A stretch of DNA of 64,000 nt, taken from contig MNCI01005009.1 in the NCBI GenBank assembly GCA_015680685.1, forward strand, positions 54,229 through 118,228, given 5' to 3'. Position numbers and translations under genes: made by a program. Under the pieces are notes generated by a model, which ran no database searches, had not been told where the DNA came from, and worked only from the letters and a program-made list of their open reading frames with translations. This stretch comes from Gnetum montanum. Taxonomy: Eukaryota > Streptophyta > Gnetopsida > Gnetales > Gnetaceae. This document shows, in pieces, positions 12,240 through 24,607 of this stretch (its first letter is position 1; every line of letters begins with the position of its first letter).

Positions 12240-13662
12240 TAGCACCTAAAAAATTTGGTGCTAGAACTCCTAAAATTTGGTGCATAGAATAGCTTTACCT
12301 CTGGATCCAAAGGCCTTGTAAAAAAGAATCCAAAGTGCCCTGGATGATCTTGTCGATCACCCAAGGACTTAGAAGTCTATTGCTAAAATGTGAATTAAAA
12401 ATTGAAAACGTATTGTAATGGTAATTAAATTGCTAGACCTAAGCACAAAGAAATGTAGAAAAATAGATGTAGAAAACACAAGAAACTACAAACTTGTATT
12501 AAAACCACGGAAAAAATTGGTAGAACCAAAGTTTAGAAAATAAAAGCTTTGGAATTCTAATGCCCAAGGGATTCAAAGGAAGATGGTTGGAACTCAATAT
12601 AGCTAGTAGGATGTGTTGTATAATTGGAACTATCCTCAAGTATCCAACACAATATGCCCCTTGAAACTCCACTCGCTACATGTTTACTTCACTACTTTTA
12701 TTTTTGATAGGGGAGAAACTAGTTATTGACTCTTGGGAATATGCACTACTTCAAAAGTCTCAAGTTTAGCTCAAATGCAAATTTTCCAAAAGTCCTTACA
12801 ATGAAGTAATTTCTTATTTAAATAGATTGTTGATGTCTTGATTTAGTGCTAATTAATTCTTCCATGATTTTTGATAGATTCCTAGCAAATTCTATCACAC
12901 TTGGAACAAATTCATGCAATATGTAAGCAAAGTTATCTAATTTTTACCTTTCACACACTGCCCCCACATGCTACCTAGCATTAGGGCCTAGAATGCCCAA
13001 TGTATGAGAGTAAAGTCCAAATCTCACATGCTACCCTCACATGTTGGCTAGCATGTGGGTTAAGATGCCTAGCATATGAGGTGAAAATAATGATTTTCAT
13101 AGCCTATAAAGCATCTTTTAGCACAACTTGGAATATAAGGCATCTATAACATGCGAAGCGTTTTAACCTCCAAAAGCTAGAATACATGGGATTTGTAGCA
13201 TGTGGGCTACACATCTCAATTCTTACATTAAAAAATACATTAAATTCTAGCAATATAAAGCCAACATGTATGATTTTCAAGGAAAATAAGGAAATTGTAT
13301 TTGTCTTTATTTTTCTACCAAATTACAGAGAATTTTAATTATGGTTTGCAACATGAATTTTCTTTCGAGGTGTTTTATTGGCCCTTATTTGTTAATGTTT
13401 TGAGGATTGAATCAAGAGACATCAAAAAAGAATGTGAAACATCACTACAAGTTTCATTACCAAATCTTCCTTTCCATGCTTGATTTTGTAGTTTTCAAAC
13501 TATGTCAAGGAGTGCTTGTGATTGTGAAATAATTTCATGATGGAATTTTATAAGTTTGAGATAAGATAAAGGTTGTATTGGTTATTGGCGAATGGTTACA
13601 TAGGTTAATAAAAAATTCCAAATGTTGACATCATGATCATAGTACAACAGTGACATTCTAGT

Positions 13663-14545
13663 TGATGAGCAGTGAGGTACCCCTATGCCCAACCATATGG
13701 ATCACAAGCATTCATGCGCAATCTAGTCAAATTATGTAGACCTTAAGTTCCCAAGTAAATTGGTTCTAGGACATGAAATCTAATCATGACAATCGTCGTC
13801 TTCACAACTACACTTGTGGAGCTTAGTTGTATGGTTAAGTGTAATTAAGAAGGATGATTTTTATTAGTTTGTATTTTATTCATCTATGATTAACAAAAAG
13901 TTGAAACTTAATTTATGAACCACTCTAACTAATATAATTGCTAATTAATAACTAACTATCCTAACATAGGTATCCTATCCCACTTTCCATGCACATCTTG
14001 AACACATATAATGCTATTGGGTTACCAAATGTTAAGCATTGTTGGGGTTACCAAGTGTCATATGCATGCTCAAAGTAGTCATACTTATGTGCTTAATTAA
14101 TTACTATTTAATTTAGCTAGCTTAATTTAGCTTAATTTCTTGGTAGTATTAAATAAAATTTCACAAAACATTAAATGCATGAATAAAATATTTAACCTAG
14201 CCAAGGTGTTACAAGGTTCGATCAGAAAGCTTGTCTTTATTGTTGCACACTCTACCTTACTTAGGTAAAACAGTGCTTGAATAATGATCCATACACTCAA
14301 TGGCTCCTACTATAGGCACTTTGGAAAGTATTCTAACTCTAGAGAAAAGAAACTACAAGAGCTATGCTATGCTATGACAAAAAACTTCCTGAAACTGTGT
14401 GCTCAAACACTATATTTATACACTAGCACACATCCCATGATATTGGATATTTGACATCACTTCTTGGGACTTGATATTGCATATCCAATATCAAGGCTTT
14501 GATATCGGATATTTGATATCAGAGCTAGAAAAATGTGGTTCATCA
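13663..14545 (-). repeat. Solo Athila-like LTR, minus orientation, perfect TSD
   Basis: It spans TGATGAGCAG to GTTCATCA (883 bp) and is flanked by identical CTAGT at 13658-13662 and 14546-14550. The homologous uninterrupted site in the sister repeat at about 34255-34300 reads straight through, confirming the insertion. GATATC-type motifs cluster at 14455-14525. Confidence 0.9.
14411..14420 (-). promoter_or_regulatory. TATA box of solo LTR
   Basis: Minus-strand TATAAATATA lies at the conserved Athila LTR position just downstream of the GATATC-rich U3 segment. Confidence 0.5.
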
Positions 14546-15403
14546 CTAGTTGATCAAAGTGATCTTCATGCTTGGTGCTTAGACTATTGGCTACTTGATA
14601 ATGTGTTAGAGGAACTAGTAATCCACTCTTGGGTTTCTTTGGTCATTAGGCTTCTCCCTTTGTTTTCTTGAAGCAATTAATTTAACTTTAGGCTTCATTG
14701 CCCTCTTGGCTTTCCTAGAAATTTTCTTCTTCATTTTCCCCTCCTTTTTTTATGGGGTGAAACCTTCCTTGGTTTTCATTGCCAAGGCTAAATTTTTATT
14801 TTTTTTCTTATTGAATGAGATGTGTTACATTTAAAAAACTTAATAGTGAAGTATGTTAAATAATATGTCATGTGGTCATAGAGCATGGATGTGAAACATA
14901 GGTCTTCACTATTATCAGGGCAAGGAAGGCTATAATTGGGCTATGGGATTATGGCTCTAGAGGAGTAACAAAAGTGATGTGAAGCAAGAACTCTTAGCAT
15001 AATGGAACAAGATAACTAGACCTCATGTATTGAGGTTACATCATAACTAAATTTTGTGATGAGTTGCACTCTTGTGATGACTTTAGGCTTCATCTAAAAA
15101 GAATAACGCCAAGAGGATAAGAAAAAAAATCAAAGAATACATGTGTGCGTAATAGCTTAATTAAGGCCACATGTGGTAGTTAGAAAATATAGGCCATCAT
15201 GAGTTACAATCAGTAGAACATGAGAAATTTATGCTTTGTTTCACATATTTATACAAAGCTTGTAGTATCTTTTTATGCCAAAAATGGAAAAATAAGAGGT
15301 CACATAGAATTACTTGTTATAGGCTACAAAGGTTATTGATGTTCATCATTCATTCATAGCCATAAACAAAGGTGAACAAGAACTATAGAAAAAAATGTTA
15401 GCA

Positions 15404-18340
15404 TTAGACATAAGAAGGTTTTAAATAGGAATGGTTGAGCAAATTGGCCAATTCATTTACATCCATGTTTTCTAGTTTGAATGCCCTATTGCCATAACCT
15501 TTAGTAACCAAGAAAGGTCCCTTTCAGTTATCTAAGAACTTGTCTGCATGTTTGTGAATGACATTAAGGACAAGGTCTCCTTCTTTGACTTTTTGTTTAT
15601 TTAGATCACAATGATGTTATTGTTTCTACCTCTCTTGATATCGTTTAATATGAGCAAGCATTTGTATTGACTACTCCATTAAATCAAGGTCGATGGTATG
15701 CAGTTCCTTATTCTTCTTATCATCGATGAAGACTGATAGAGCTACCCTCAAGGATGGCACCTATAATTCAAGAGGTAAAATCGCTTGTATCCTTAAATAA
15801 GGCTATATAGGATGGCACCAATTATAGTTCTAAAGGTTGTTCTATAATCCCAAAGGGCATGTAATAGTCATTCATGCCACTTGCATTTGCTATTTTTAAA
15901 ATCTTTTAAAGTAGGTTTATAATGATCTTGGTTTTTGCTTTGGCTTGTTCATTGGCTTGAGGATAATACTGTGATGAAAATGAATGCTTGATGCTTAATT
16001 GTTCACAAAAGGCTTTCATTTCTTGGCTACTAAATTTTGGTCCATTGTTTGTGACTATAGTTAAGGGTATGTCAAAACAAAACAGTATGTTGTCTAATAT
16101 GAATTCACAAACTTGTTGAGATGTTTTTTTCCTTAGAGGAATAGATTGAACCCATTTTTAAAAATATTTGATTGCAGTGATGATGAAACTATGTCCTATG
16201 GGAGACTTAGACATTATAGGTCCAAAAATTTCTATGCTCCATCGTTAAAATGTCCATGTGATTTGAATAGTGTGTAACTCAATTGGTGGCACATGTACTA
16301 AGTTGTCATGTCATTGACATGTGTCATAAGTTTTAACCTTTTGTAAGTAGTTTCTTGCCATATAGGACCAATAGTATCCTAATCATCTAATCTTTATGTC
16401 CATGGCTTTAGATCTAATATGTCCTCCACATACACCCTTATAAACTTGCTCAAGGACTATGTGAGCTTTGGTGTTGCCCAAGTGCACTAATAATATGCCA
16501 TCATCCTTCAACATAATGTGTTGTTAGCTACAATGACATATTGCCTTGATCTTTTACATATGGTATCCTTTTGAGAAGTAGTCAAGTTCTATGGAGATTC
16601 ACCATGCATCAGGTAAAACTTGATATCATCATACCACTCTGTTTGAGGAACATTATTGTTTATAGTGGCTATAGACATGCCTTTAGTTTTTTATGTGCTG
16701 GGAAGAGCACAATGCTCCATCAAGGAAGATAACGTTCTAAACTCTTCTAGTGTCACACTTAGGGATAAGGTTGCAATGACATTAGCTAAGGTATTCTTAG
16801 TTTGGGGTATATGTTAAATGCCAACCTCTATAAATTGTAACATGATTTTCTTGGCTAGGTCATAGTAAGGTTATAAATATTTGCCTTTACCTACGTAGAC
16901 CTCAGTCACTTGGTTAGCCACAAGTTGTGAATAATATTTTATCATTAAATGTTTAATTCATTGTTTACAAGTTACCATCATTTCTCTTATGAACCCTTCA
17001 TATTCTACTACATTGTTGGTACAAGGAAATTGAAAATGATATGAAAAAGGTTGAATCACACTAGATGGTAATGTTATCATGGTGGAAGCATTGGCCCCAT
17101 GGGTAGTTGAAGCCCCATAAAAGTGCATGATGGCCTCATAACCTTCAAGTATCTCGTTGAAAATGACATGTTCATTAGGGAACTTGAGATCAATGGTTGC
17201 ATTATCTTCAACTAGGGATGTTGTTAGTTGTGTGGCTATAAATTGACCTTTCATTGAAGCTTGGGAGATGTAGTGTAGGTCAAACCAAACTGTTATGGCT
17301 TTCCACCAAGCTATTTGGCTACTCTCATATATATTGGTTATAGTGTGTTGTCTTTACATATAATGTTAACCTTGCTTCTAAGGAGGTAGTGTCTCCACTT
17401 CTTGAAGGAGAAGACTAGGACAAGGAAATACTTCTTGATCTATATGTTTGTAGGCTATCAATGCATGGCTCAAGTAGTATACATGTAGCTCTTCTCCATC
17501 ATCTTGTTTTTGATAGAGTATAAAGGCTATGGACATTTTGGAGATTTCAAGGTAGATGTAAAATGGTTTGTGTTTTGTGGTGGATACATAATGGGGAGTT
17601 GAGCCAACTCTTGCTTAATATTGTCAAAGGCTTTTTGGCATTGGTCATTCCACTCATAGTGAACTCCCTTAAGCAAGTGTTTCATGGGTTATAGCTTATT
17701 CATAAGCCTTGATATGAATATACAAATAAATTGTAATATACCTTGTAATTTCCTTAGCCCTTTAAGTTTAGTAGGTGTTGCCAAGTTGGTTATTGCATTA
17801 ACCTTATTAGGATCAACACATATCCCTACCTTGGATACTATGAAACTAAGCATTTTCCTTGTTTTAAATCCAAATACATATTTCTTAGGATTAAGTATAA
17901 GTTCATATTTTAGGCATTTTTGGAGTCCTAAATTGAGGTCATGTACATGGTCATTAGCTATTTTTAATTTGACTACTATATCATCAAAATAATCATTAAG
18001 CAACCTTAGCATGTAGTCACTACATATATAGGTCATATTGATTGGTTGTACCTATGTTCTTTAGAACAAATGGCATAATGGTATAACAAAAGGTTCTCCA
18101 AGGGGTCATGAAGGTCATGTAATGTTCATGCTCTAGGTTAATCCTAACTTGGTTTTATTCCAAAAAGCCATCCATAAAGAATAACAAGGCATGTCTAGCC
18201 ATGGTATCAATAAGTTGATCGATGCTAGGAAATTGGAAATCATCTTTAATGGTTGCCTTATTACGGTTCTAGAAATTAATACCGATATGAATGCTTCCAT
18301 TTTTCTTTGGAACTACTATTTATCTTTTGGTATTTCAAAA
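15404..18340 (-). pseudogene. Tat-lineage pol (RT, RNase H, second RNase H, integrase), element A
   Basis: From right to left, RT blocks come first (KKNGSIHIGINF, DDFQFPSIDQLIDTMARHA, FFMDGFLE). The catalytic box is YFDD at about 17991-17980, then PNKVNAITNL and LKGLRKLQGILQFI. A second, plant-type RNase H follows at 17254-16958 (EGYEAIMHFYGASTTHG and CTNNVVEYEGFIREMM). The integrase remnant ends with FLVTKGYGNRAFKLENMDV and NHSYLKPSYV before a TAA at 15406-15404. The dual RNase H and the terminal HSYLKP-type ending are Tat/Ogre traits. Stops and shifts are frequent in RNase H and integrase. The RT start is cut at 18340 by the plus-strand insertion. Confidence 0.75.
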
Positions 18341-19165
18341 TGTTAAGGAAAATGGAGTACAAGGATGTTTGTGCGGTTGTTGTGCTATAGGAGCAAGAGT
18401 AAAGGACTCAAGGGCTCACATGTAAATTTGGGATCACAAGAACTCAGGGGAGGATGGACGAAGATGAAGAATTTAAGAACATGTATCTATTTTTACTTAG
18501 GATTATTCATGGATGTTTTGGCATGTTTTAGAGTGTTTCTAAATCATTTTGTTAAGTCTAGGAGGTTATAAGTTCTATGGGAACTTGTTTGGAGACATTC
18601 AAAGCCTCCAAGCATCAAAACAAATAGTTTCATTTTTGGCCCTTGTAGAAGAGACATCTTTCTAAAGACGTCATCCAAAAATAGTAGACATCTTGCTAGA
18701 ATTGAAGAAGACCCAGAAATACATCTCTTAGAAATAGTAGATGTCTCCCTTGTAAAGAAGATATCTTTCTAGAATAAACGCCTAATGTAGAAAGATGTCG
18801 TAATCTCGAAGAAGACATATCTAGTGATTGTTAGATAGTAATTTCACAAATTTTAAAGTGATTTTGGAAACATATTGGCTATAAGAAGACTTCACTCTCA
18901 TTGGAAAAAGAGCAAGAATTATGAACTATCAATTGTAATCATTGTTATCCCTCATTGTNCAGTATGAACTATCAATTGTAATCATTGTTATCCCTCATTG
19001 TACAATCTTTTATCTATTGTAATTGGTTAAAGTGAGTTGTGCCTCAAAGTACAAGGATAAGCAAACTTAGTTGCATTCATTCCTTGTGATTATAGTTCTC
19101 TTTTATTACCCTATGGGGTTGTTTTGCTTCCCAGAGTACAAGGATAAGCAAACTTAGTCACACAT
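18341..19165 (+). repeat. LTR-like sequence, unassigned family
   Basis: It begins TGTTAAGG exactly where the minus-strand RT of element A breaks off. It holds a TATA-like CTATAAGAAG at about 18876 and a T-rich segment with an AGTACAAGGATAAGCAAAC phrase repeated at about 19046 and 19135. A CA end near 19165 is followed within a few bases by the gag ATG. This reads like a 5' LTR, but no second copy was found in the window and no primer site is evident. Confidence 0.35.
18920..19001. other. Assembly join: 39-bp duplication around a single N
   Basis: Bases 18920-18958 recur at 18963-19001, with N at 18959 followed by CAG. This is the same signature as the other N joins. Confidence 0.8.
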
Positions 19166-19169
19166 CACC

Positions 19170-21250
19170 ATGGAGTCTTCCCAGATCTCCAACACACATG
19201 CTCACGTAATCCTCACACAAGAACAGTATAACTTTATCTATGTGAAGATTCAGGCCAACCTTCCCCTTGACATCACAAAATAGGAGGTAAAACAAAAATT
19301 TGAGTGCATATACGTGGGAGGTCATGAATTTGTCCACTTTGTATATGGCATCATCCTCCTTTCTAAGCCTCACCAATGACTCATCTCTCAGCTCTTTCTG
19401 GCAAGGAGGAAAAAAACATGGCGTCCCACTGAGGAGCCCTAAAACCAACATGATGTAGATGACTTTGAGGAATAATTTGAACATGAGGATTCATATTACA
19501 CTCTCACTCCCCATGCCTATGTAAATCCATCATTCCACCCTCGCATGGGACAGACGGCCACTTACCAAGTGTCAACAAGCACACAAGCATCAGTACCCCG
19601 ATAGAGATTACCCACGTCNACTTACCAAGTGTCAACAAGCACACAAGCATCAGTACCCCGATAGAGATTACCCACGTCCATGTCCACCTAGTACATGCCA
19701 CTAGTGTAAACACATGGGGCCACTTTCATTACATTGGCCCCACACATTCAGGGTGTCACCTCACAGTTTGTGGCTAGGCAAGGAACCATACCCCTTGTTC
19801 AAAAATCCACTCACTTCCATGTGCCACACCTGACAACCACAAGTCTAAACATTGCTCCACAGCAAAAAATGACAACCCAACAACCACCCCAACCAACTGA
19901 TCTGCCTACCAATGAAGAGTGGGCAGAAGCTAAACAAATGATGCAAGCGTTAGCTGAAGAGGTAAAGCGCCTCAAAACGACAAACACTGAACAAGTCAAA
20001 GTATTGGACTTCTACCAAGATGATTCAATTAGCTCTTTAGTGCCACCATTAGCTTTTCCCAAGGGAATCATACTCCCATATTTAACCAAGTACAATGGGA
20101 ATGGAGATTCAAATGGTCACTTAGTCATGATTCGATTAGAAACTCTATTGCTTCAAGCTTGGCCCCACCCAATCTTGCACATGTTCGCTATGTGCTTAAT
20201 GGGTGTAGCCTTGGACTGGTACTGAGCCCTATCATGTAACTCCATATCCTCTCTAGAGGATTTTTTACATCATTTAGTCACCCGGTTTAAGTACAACCTC
20301 AAGCCTAAGGCCACACTAGACACTCTAATACAGGTGAAACAAGAACCACTAGAGCCTATGCAAAAGTTCATTCAACGATGGAGTGCAGCCCTTAATGAAC
20401 TTCATGAGCCCATCCCTAAAATGTATTTTCTTATGATTCTGAAGGGAGCCATGAATGACTTCGTTAAGTTAAAACTGTACTACCTAAGTGCTCAAATGTT
20501 GAGCCAAGCCTTCACATAAATCAAGAACATTAAACAAGCTACACAAACTAGCAATGATCCCGCCTATGTGGCTTACAAGAACTAACAGATTTCCAAACAA
20601 AAGACAATAACAGAAACGATAGCCACAAGCACAAAAATAGAAAACACTAGTACCAACATACTTGCAATGATAGGGGCCACCCCAAAGTCCAACTTTTAGC
20701 GCAAGGATAGCTCTAAGTATACGCTGCTACCCACATGACCTTCTGAACTACTAGAGCAACTCCTCAAAACTAGGTAAATCCAATACAAACAAGTAGCAGA
20801 GAATGTCTGTCAAAGACATGATAGGTACTGCAAGCTACTGAGGAACCCCACCTTAGCAGCACCAAACGAGCCCCTGGTTCCACGACATTTCAAGTTAGAC
20901 CAATTCTATCACTACCACCAAATGTCTGGTCACAACACCGACACCTATCATGCATTACAAGATGATCTACAAGCAATGATAGAATGGGGCCAATTAAATG
21001 TCAACACCCTGAATCAACCCAGCATAGATGATGCCTCCTATGTCATAAAATCCATTAGCATAGTTAGTAAGCCTAAACCTGTGCGGCACCCTTTTGTGAT
21101 CTGTGTGCCTCCCAACAAGGCAAAAATCCCCTTTGCCTCCATGAGCAAGAGACCTCCCATCATCATCAAGGTGCCACCTAGAGCACCGATGACACCTTTC
21201 GTGGTCAAAGTACCACCACCTCACACGTCCGCTAAGACATTAAACTGGTA
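19170..21250 (+). pseudogene. Gag, Tat-like (plus-strand block)
   Basis: The proposed start ATG at 19170 has a good context (ACCATGG) and reads MESSQISNTHAHVILTQEQY. A predicted coiled coil EEWAEAKQMMQALAEEVKRL lies at about 19915-19975. Capsid-type sequence follows (LPYLTKYNGNGDSNGHLVM; LMGVALDWY; KYNLKPKATLDTL; FIQRWSAALNELHEPIP). At about 20903 a zinc-knuckle-like FYHYHQMSGHNTDTYHAL matches the Tat pattern with its cysteines changed to tyrosine. Stops at 20223, 20517 and later, plus an assembly duplication at 19560-19678, break the frame. Part of the same gag recurs on the minus strand at 32280-32803. Confidence 0.7.
19560..19678. other. Assembly join: 59-bp duplication around a single N
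   Basis: Bases 19560-19618 equal 19620-19678, with N at 19619. It lies in the N-terminal part of gag and would falsely lengthen any translated product. Confidence 0.85.
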
Positions 21251-21412
21251 AGATTCAATGCAATCAAGAGCACCGAAGATACCCTTTATGGTCAAAGTAC
21301 CACCACAGTCATCTACTAAGAAGTTAAACTAGCAAGAATCCCCACAGTTGTCTGCTAAGACATTAAATTGGAAGGAAGCATCAATGTCTACTAAGACGTT
21401 AAACTGGCACGA
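21226..21412 (+). repeat. Coding tandem repeat in gag (S-x-K-x-L-N-W)
   Basis: Four units encode variants of SAKTLNW or STKTLNW at about 21226, 21319, 21349 and 21390, spaced roughly 30-90 bases. The underlying DNA phrase CTAAGACRTTAAACTGG is also the core of non-coding repeats elsewhere in these elements. Confidence 0.6.
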
Positions 21413-21778
21413 TGTGCCAACGACAACAACAAAGAAACCTTTCGTTATCAAGGTGCCATAATAAGCTAGTCAAACAACAACACCTCCTAAACTACCATTT
21501 TTCATAAAGATGCCACCACGCGATGGCCCTTCACCTACCCAAAGCCCAACTATAGGCAACGTCTCAACCTCTTCTCCCTCAAGAGTTTCAACCTTGCCAA
21601 CAACATGGGTAAGCCTACCAAATGGTAGTAGAAGAGGATAAATGAACAACAAGAGACACCCACAACCAAAGCAAAGGCCACACCTAGTACATAGCAATCG
21701 AATGTTGGGGCCCTTGACCCTAATCCCAAGCAAACTAGGCCCAAGCCCTCTACTCAAGAGTGCCATCCGTCAACCCAC

Positions 21779-22690
21779 ATGAAGGAAGCCAAAGCCAACA
21801 CAATGACCAACAACACAAACTTTGTAGCTACACTGGCCCAGGTGAAACAAATGCTCAAACAAAAGAACACAACCATGAGTTTTTACAACTTGGTCATGAC
21901 ATCATCGGCTCACCGCAAAGCCTTGGCTCAAACATTAGCATCCATTCCTATTATGGAGGACATCCTTGCAAATGAGAAATCCATCTGTGAAACGATTTTT
22001 CAACACACACAACAAGGATTAGGTTCAAACACCTCAGCCTTCCGCGATGATGCAGTTAAACATAACCCTAAACAAGGAGAAGTCACAATAGCTCCATTGT
22101 CGATTAGCGTACGTGTTGGGAAATGTAGCATTCATAGAGTGCACGTTGATGATGGTGTGGCAAAAAATGTAGCTTTATACTTCGTCATTGATAAACTAGG
22201 CATGGCAGATGAGATCATGCCAACGAAAACCACATGTTTAAAATCCTTCAATGGATCATGTTTCACAGTTAAGGGCACAATCAAGTTAGCCTTTTTGGCA
22301 AGAGAATAATTCCCCACCAGTGCAGAGTTCACTATCATAGAAGAGATGCCAAGTTTCAACATGATTCTTGGTAGACCTTGGCTAGCCCAATAACGGGCTA
22401 TTTCCTCACTGACACATCAAGAAATCTGCCTTCCATACGAAGGTGGACAAGTCATCATACATGGCAATAACACTCCCTTTCAAGCCATTGACAACATAGA
22501 CATGTCACAAGTCTTGAAAAAAGAGTCTCTCGATGGAACACCCGTGGCAACCAACGCAACACCTAGAGATAAAATGCCTGAACGAGTGGTAAAAACCAAA
22601 AGCCTCCCAGAGCAACCAAAACCTAGCATGCCTTCTAGACCATGTTTGGCTAGGAAAAAACCACATGATCAAAGCTTCCATGTGACCTAA
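21779..22690 (+). pseudogene. Gag-pro C-terminal part: retropepsin-like protease, Tat-like
   Basis: The frame begins within a helical Gln/Lys-rich region (VATLAQVKQMLKQKNTTMSF). It continues to the protease start VGKCSIHRVHVDDGVAKNV, where DDG occupies the active-site position. After a stop at 22306 comes EMPSFNMILGRPWLAQ, the Tat protease C-terminal motif, then LTHQEICLPYEGGQVIIHGN. The protein tail runs to the stop at about 22690. It follows gag in order. RT does not follow directly: 4.3 kb of repeat-rich DNA intervenes. Confidence 0.7.
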
Positions 22691-22969
22691 AACACGTCTG
22701 ATCGCTGCCCACTCTTCACCTTGGTTCGTTCTACATACGTCACCTCCATTTACATTGTACTTGCTTACACATTTACATGTGGCCTAAAAAGACCTTAAAC
22801 TGACACACAACCCTGTATGGTTTTAAACTACCACACAGGGCCCAAAAATGCCCTAAACACACAACCTTGAATTTAGGTTCTTTTTTCAATGGTTATTACT
22901 TGACATTGTGTTCTCTAGTTTCTTCTTTTGTAGGATCATCTAGACGTACGTGCATGCATCCACACATTG
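22691..22969. other. Non-coding start of the gag-pro/pol spacer
   Basis: No open frame of note. It contains degenerate ACCTTAAACTGACAC and GTTTTAAACTACCACAC phrases, similar to those after pol at 30480-30620. Confidence 0.5.
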
Positions 22970-23200
22970 TCCTGGCATCATGATGGTAAACTCATACCGT
23001 AGACTTGTCCTACCATCATGATGGTAAATTGACACCACAGAATCATCCTGGCATCATGATAGTAAACTGATACCATAGACTCATCCTAGTAGCATGATAG
23101 TAAACTGATACCACAGACTCATCCTGGAATCATGACGATAAACTGATACCACAAAACGGTCCTAGCATCATGACCTAAAATGGATACCACAGATCATTTG
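22970..23200 (+). repeat. 38-bp tandem repeat, six units
   Basis: The core CATCATGATGGTAAACTGAT recurs with starts at 22976, 23014, 23052, 23090, 23128 and 23166, a constant 38-base step. Units diverge by a few substitutions without changes in length. It lies in the spacer after the protease. Confidence 0.9.
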
Positions 23201-23849
23201 GAATGATAATAAACTACCACACTCTCATCTGACAGAGTCCACTAAGACTATGAACTAGCTCGCCTCTCCATAGTCTTCCACGACTATAAACTGGCATTTC
23301 ATTATCTACTATGATGCTAAACTAGCAACGTCCAACGAGTTATGATGTAAAACTAATCCATGAAATTCTGCCAAGAATATAAACTAGCAACTTATTCACT
23401 GGCCTACTAATCTTTCATTGTAATCAAATGGCACATCTTCATCAATTTGCTGCATGAATTCATCACATGGACTTTGACAACATTGTTGCTGCTCAATTTT
23501 GTTTACCTATAGTTGCACGCAGTGTCTCCATCCCATCGATTGCATCCATGTTTAAAGTGTTAAGCTAACTCATTCACTTATGGTTTTCTTGTCTTCTTGG
23601 AGTTTTGTTTGTAGGATGACACCCAGAGGTGTTCGTACACGAATGCATTTAATCATGGCAACGAGGTACCACATTGTTCCTAATGCATGTAACTAGGTTA
23701 ATGAAACCATTCATAAGTACATTCCCAGTTCCCCAAATGTGCCTCATTCCCTAGCATGTTCTATCTACTCTATTTAGTTACACCCTTGATACATCCCATT
23801 CATCCCCAAAACTTGGATTTTTATACAAGAATTAAGCTAAGTCATGCTG
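23201..23849. other. Spacer with scattered TAAACTGGC-type motifs
   Basis: No gene. Phrases such as GACTATAAACTGGCA and GATGCTAAACTAGCAA continue to about 23395. The stretch ATCATGGCAACGAGGTA at about 23650 is similar to 63863 in the 3' region of element C. Confidence 0.5.
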
Positions 23850-24605
23850 CTGCCCAACATGAGTACAACATGACCAAACATGAGAGCCTCCAAAATGGCA
23901 TGAAATGACATACAATGGAGTGAGAAATGGAGCATCTAGGGTTCCCTAAGGGCCCACAAGTGACTGAACCAACTTTCAGCATCTAGAATCAAAAGCTTTG
24001 GGCTCAAAATGCTTGGTTTTGGCTAAGTATAATTTGGCTACATTTTCAGACGCTCCTTAACGTAAGGCTCAGCATCACCAACTTTTGGAGCCCCAAAACT
24101 GAGTGAAAATAGGCCAAAATTGAGCATAGGGACCTCCCATGACCTTCATCAAGGTCCCTAGCAAGTCCTAGCCTTCAGAAAATCAAGATTTGGGCCTCAA
24201 ATATGCCACTTTGACTTGGTGACATTGGGGTTATTTTTCAGACGCTGCTCAGCGTAAGGCTCAACGTCACCAACTTCTGGAGCCCTAAAACAGAGTCAAA
24301 ACAGGCTGAAATCAAGCATAGGGACCTTCCATGACCTTCACCAAGGTACCCAATAGGTCCTAGTCTCTAAAAAATTAATATTTGGGCCTCAAATATGCCA
24401 CTTTGACTTGCTGGGATCATTTTTCAGACACTGCTCAGCCTAAGGCTTAGTGTCATCAACAAAAATAGGGTCAAAATGATGTCCAAATCAGCCAAAATTT
24501 GTGACACAAAACCCTCATGAACCATGGCATGTAGATCCACTTTGAAAAAGGGTCTCACAAGCTAGAAATGGGTTCAAAATGCACTATTTTCAGGTCATAC
24601 GTTGT
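23850..24605 (+). repeat. ~190-bp tandem repeat, about four diverged units
   Basis: The phrase TTTTCAGACGCT(G/C)CT recurs with CAG at 24047, 24239 and 24425 (steps 192 and 186). Each is followed by GTAAGGCTCA, ATCACCAACTT and TGGGCCTCAAATATGCCAC-type text. A weaker unit precedes it and a degraded one follows. No coding potential. Confidence 0.8.
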
Positions 24606-24607
24606 TA

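Larger units (their letters stand above)
12240..15403 (-). repeat. ~2.3-kb terminal repeat of element A, left copy (3' LTR)
   Basis: Without the inserted solo LTR and its duplicated target this copy is about 2.28 kb, the same as the copy at 32804-35094. Homology extends through both halves, for example GAATGAGATGTGTTACAT at 14814 and 34498 and GGGCTATGGGATT at 14939 and 34623. The edge at 15403 is directly next to the pol stop codon. Exact ends are uncertain by tens of bases. Confidence 0.55.

Noticed and set aside
13295-13483. 62-codon plus-strand open frame
   Set aside because: It lies in the ~2.3-kb repeat of element A; the equivalent region of the other copies is not open in that frame.
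22970-23200. CRISPR-like array
   Set aside because: The 38-bp units are contiguous with no spacers, and the context is plant retroelement.
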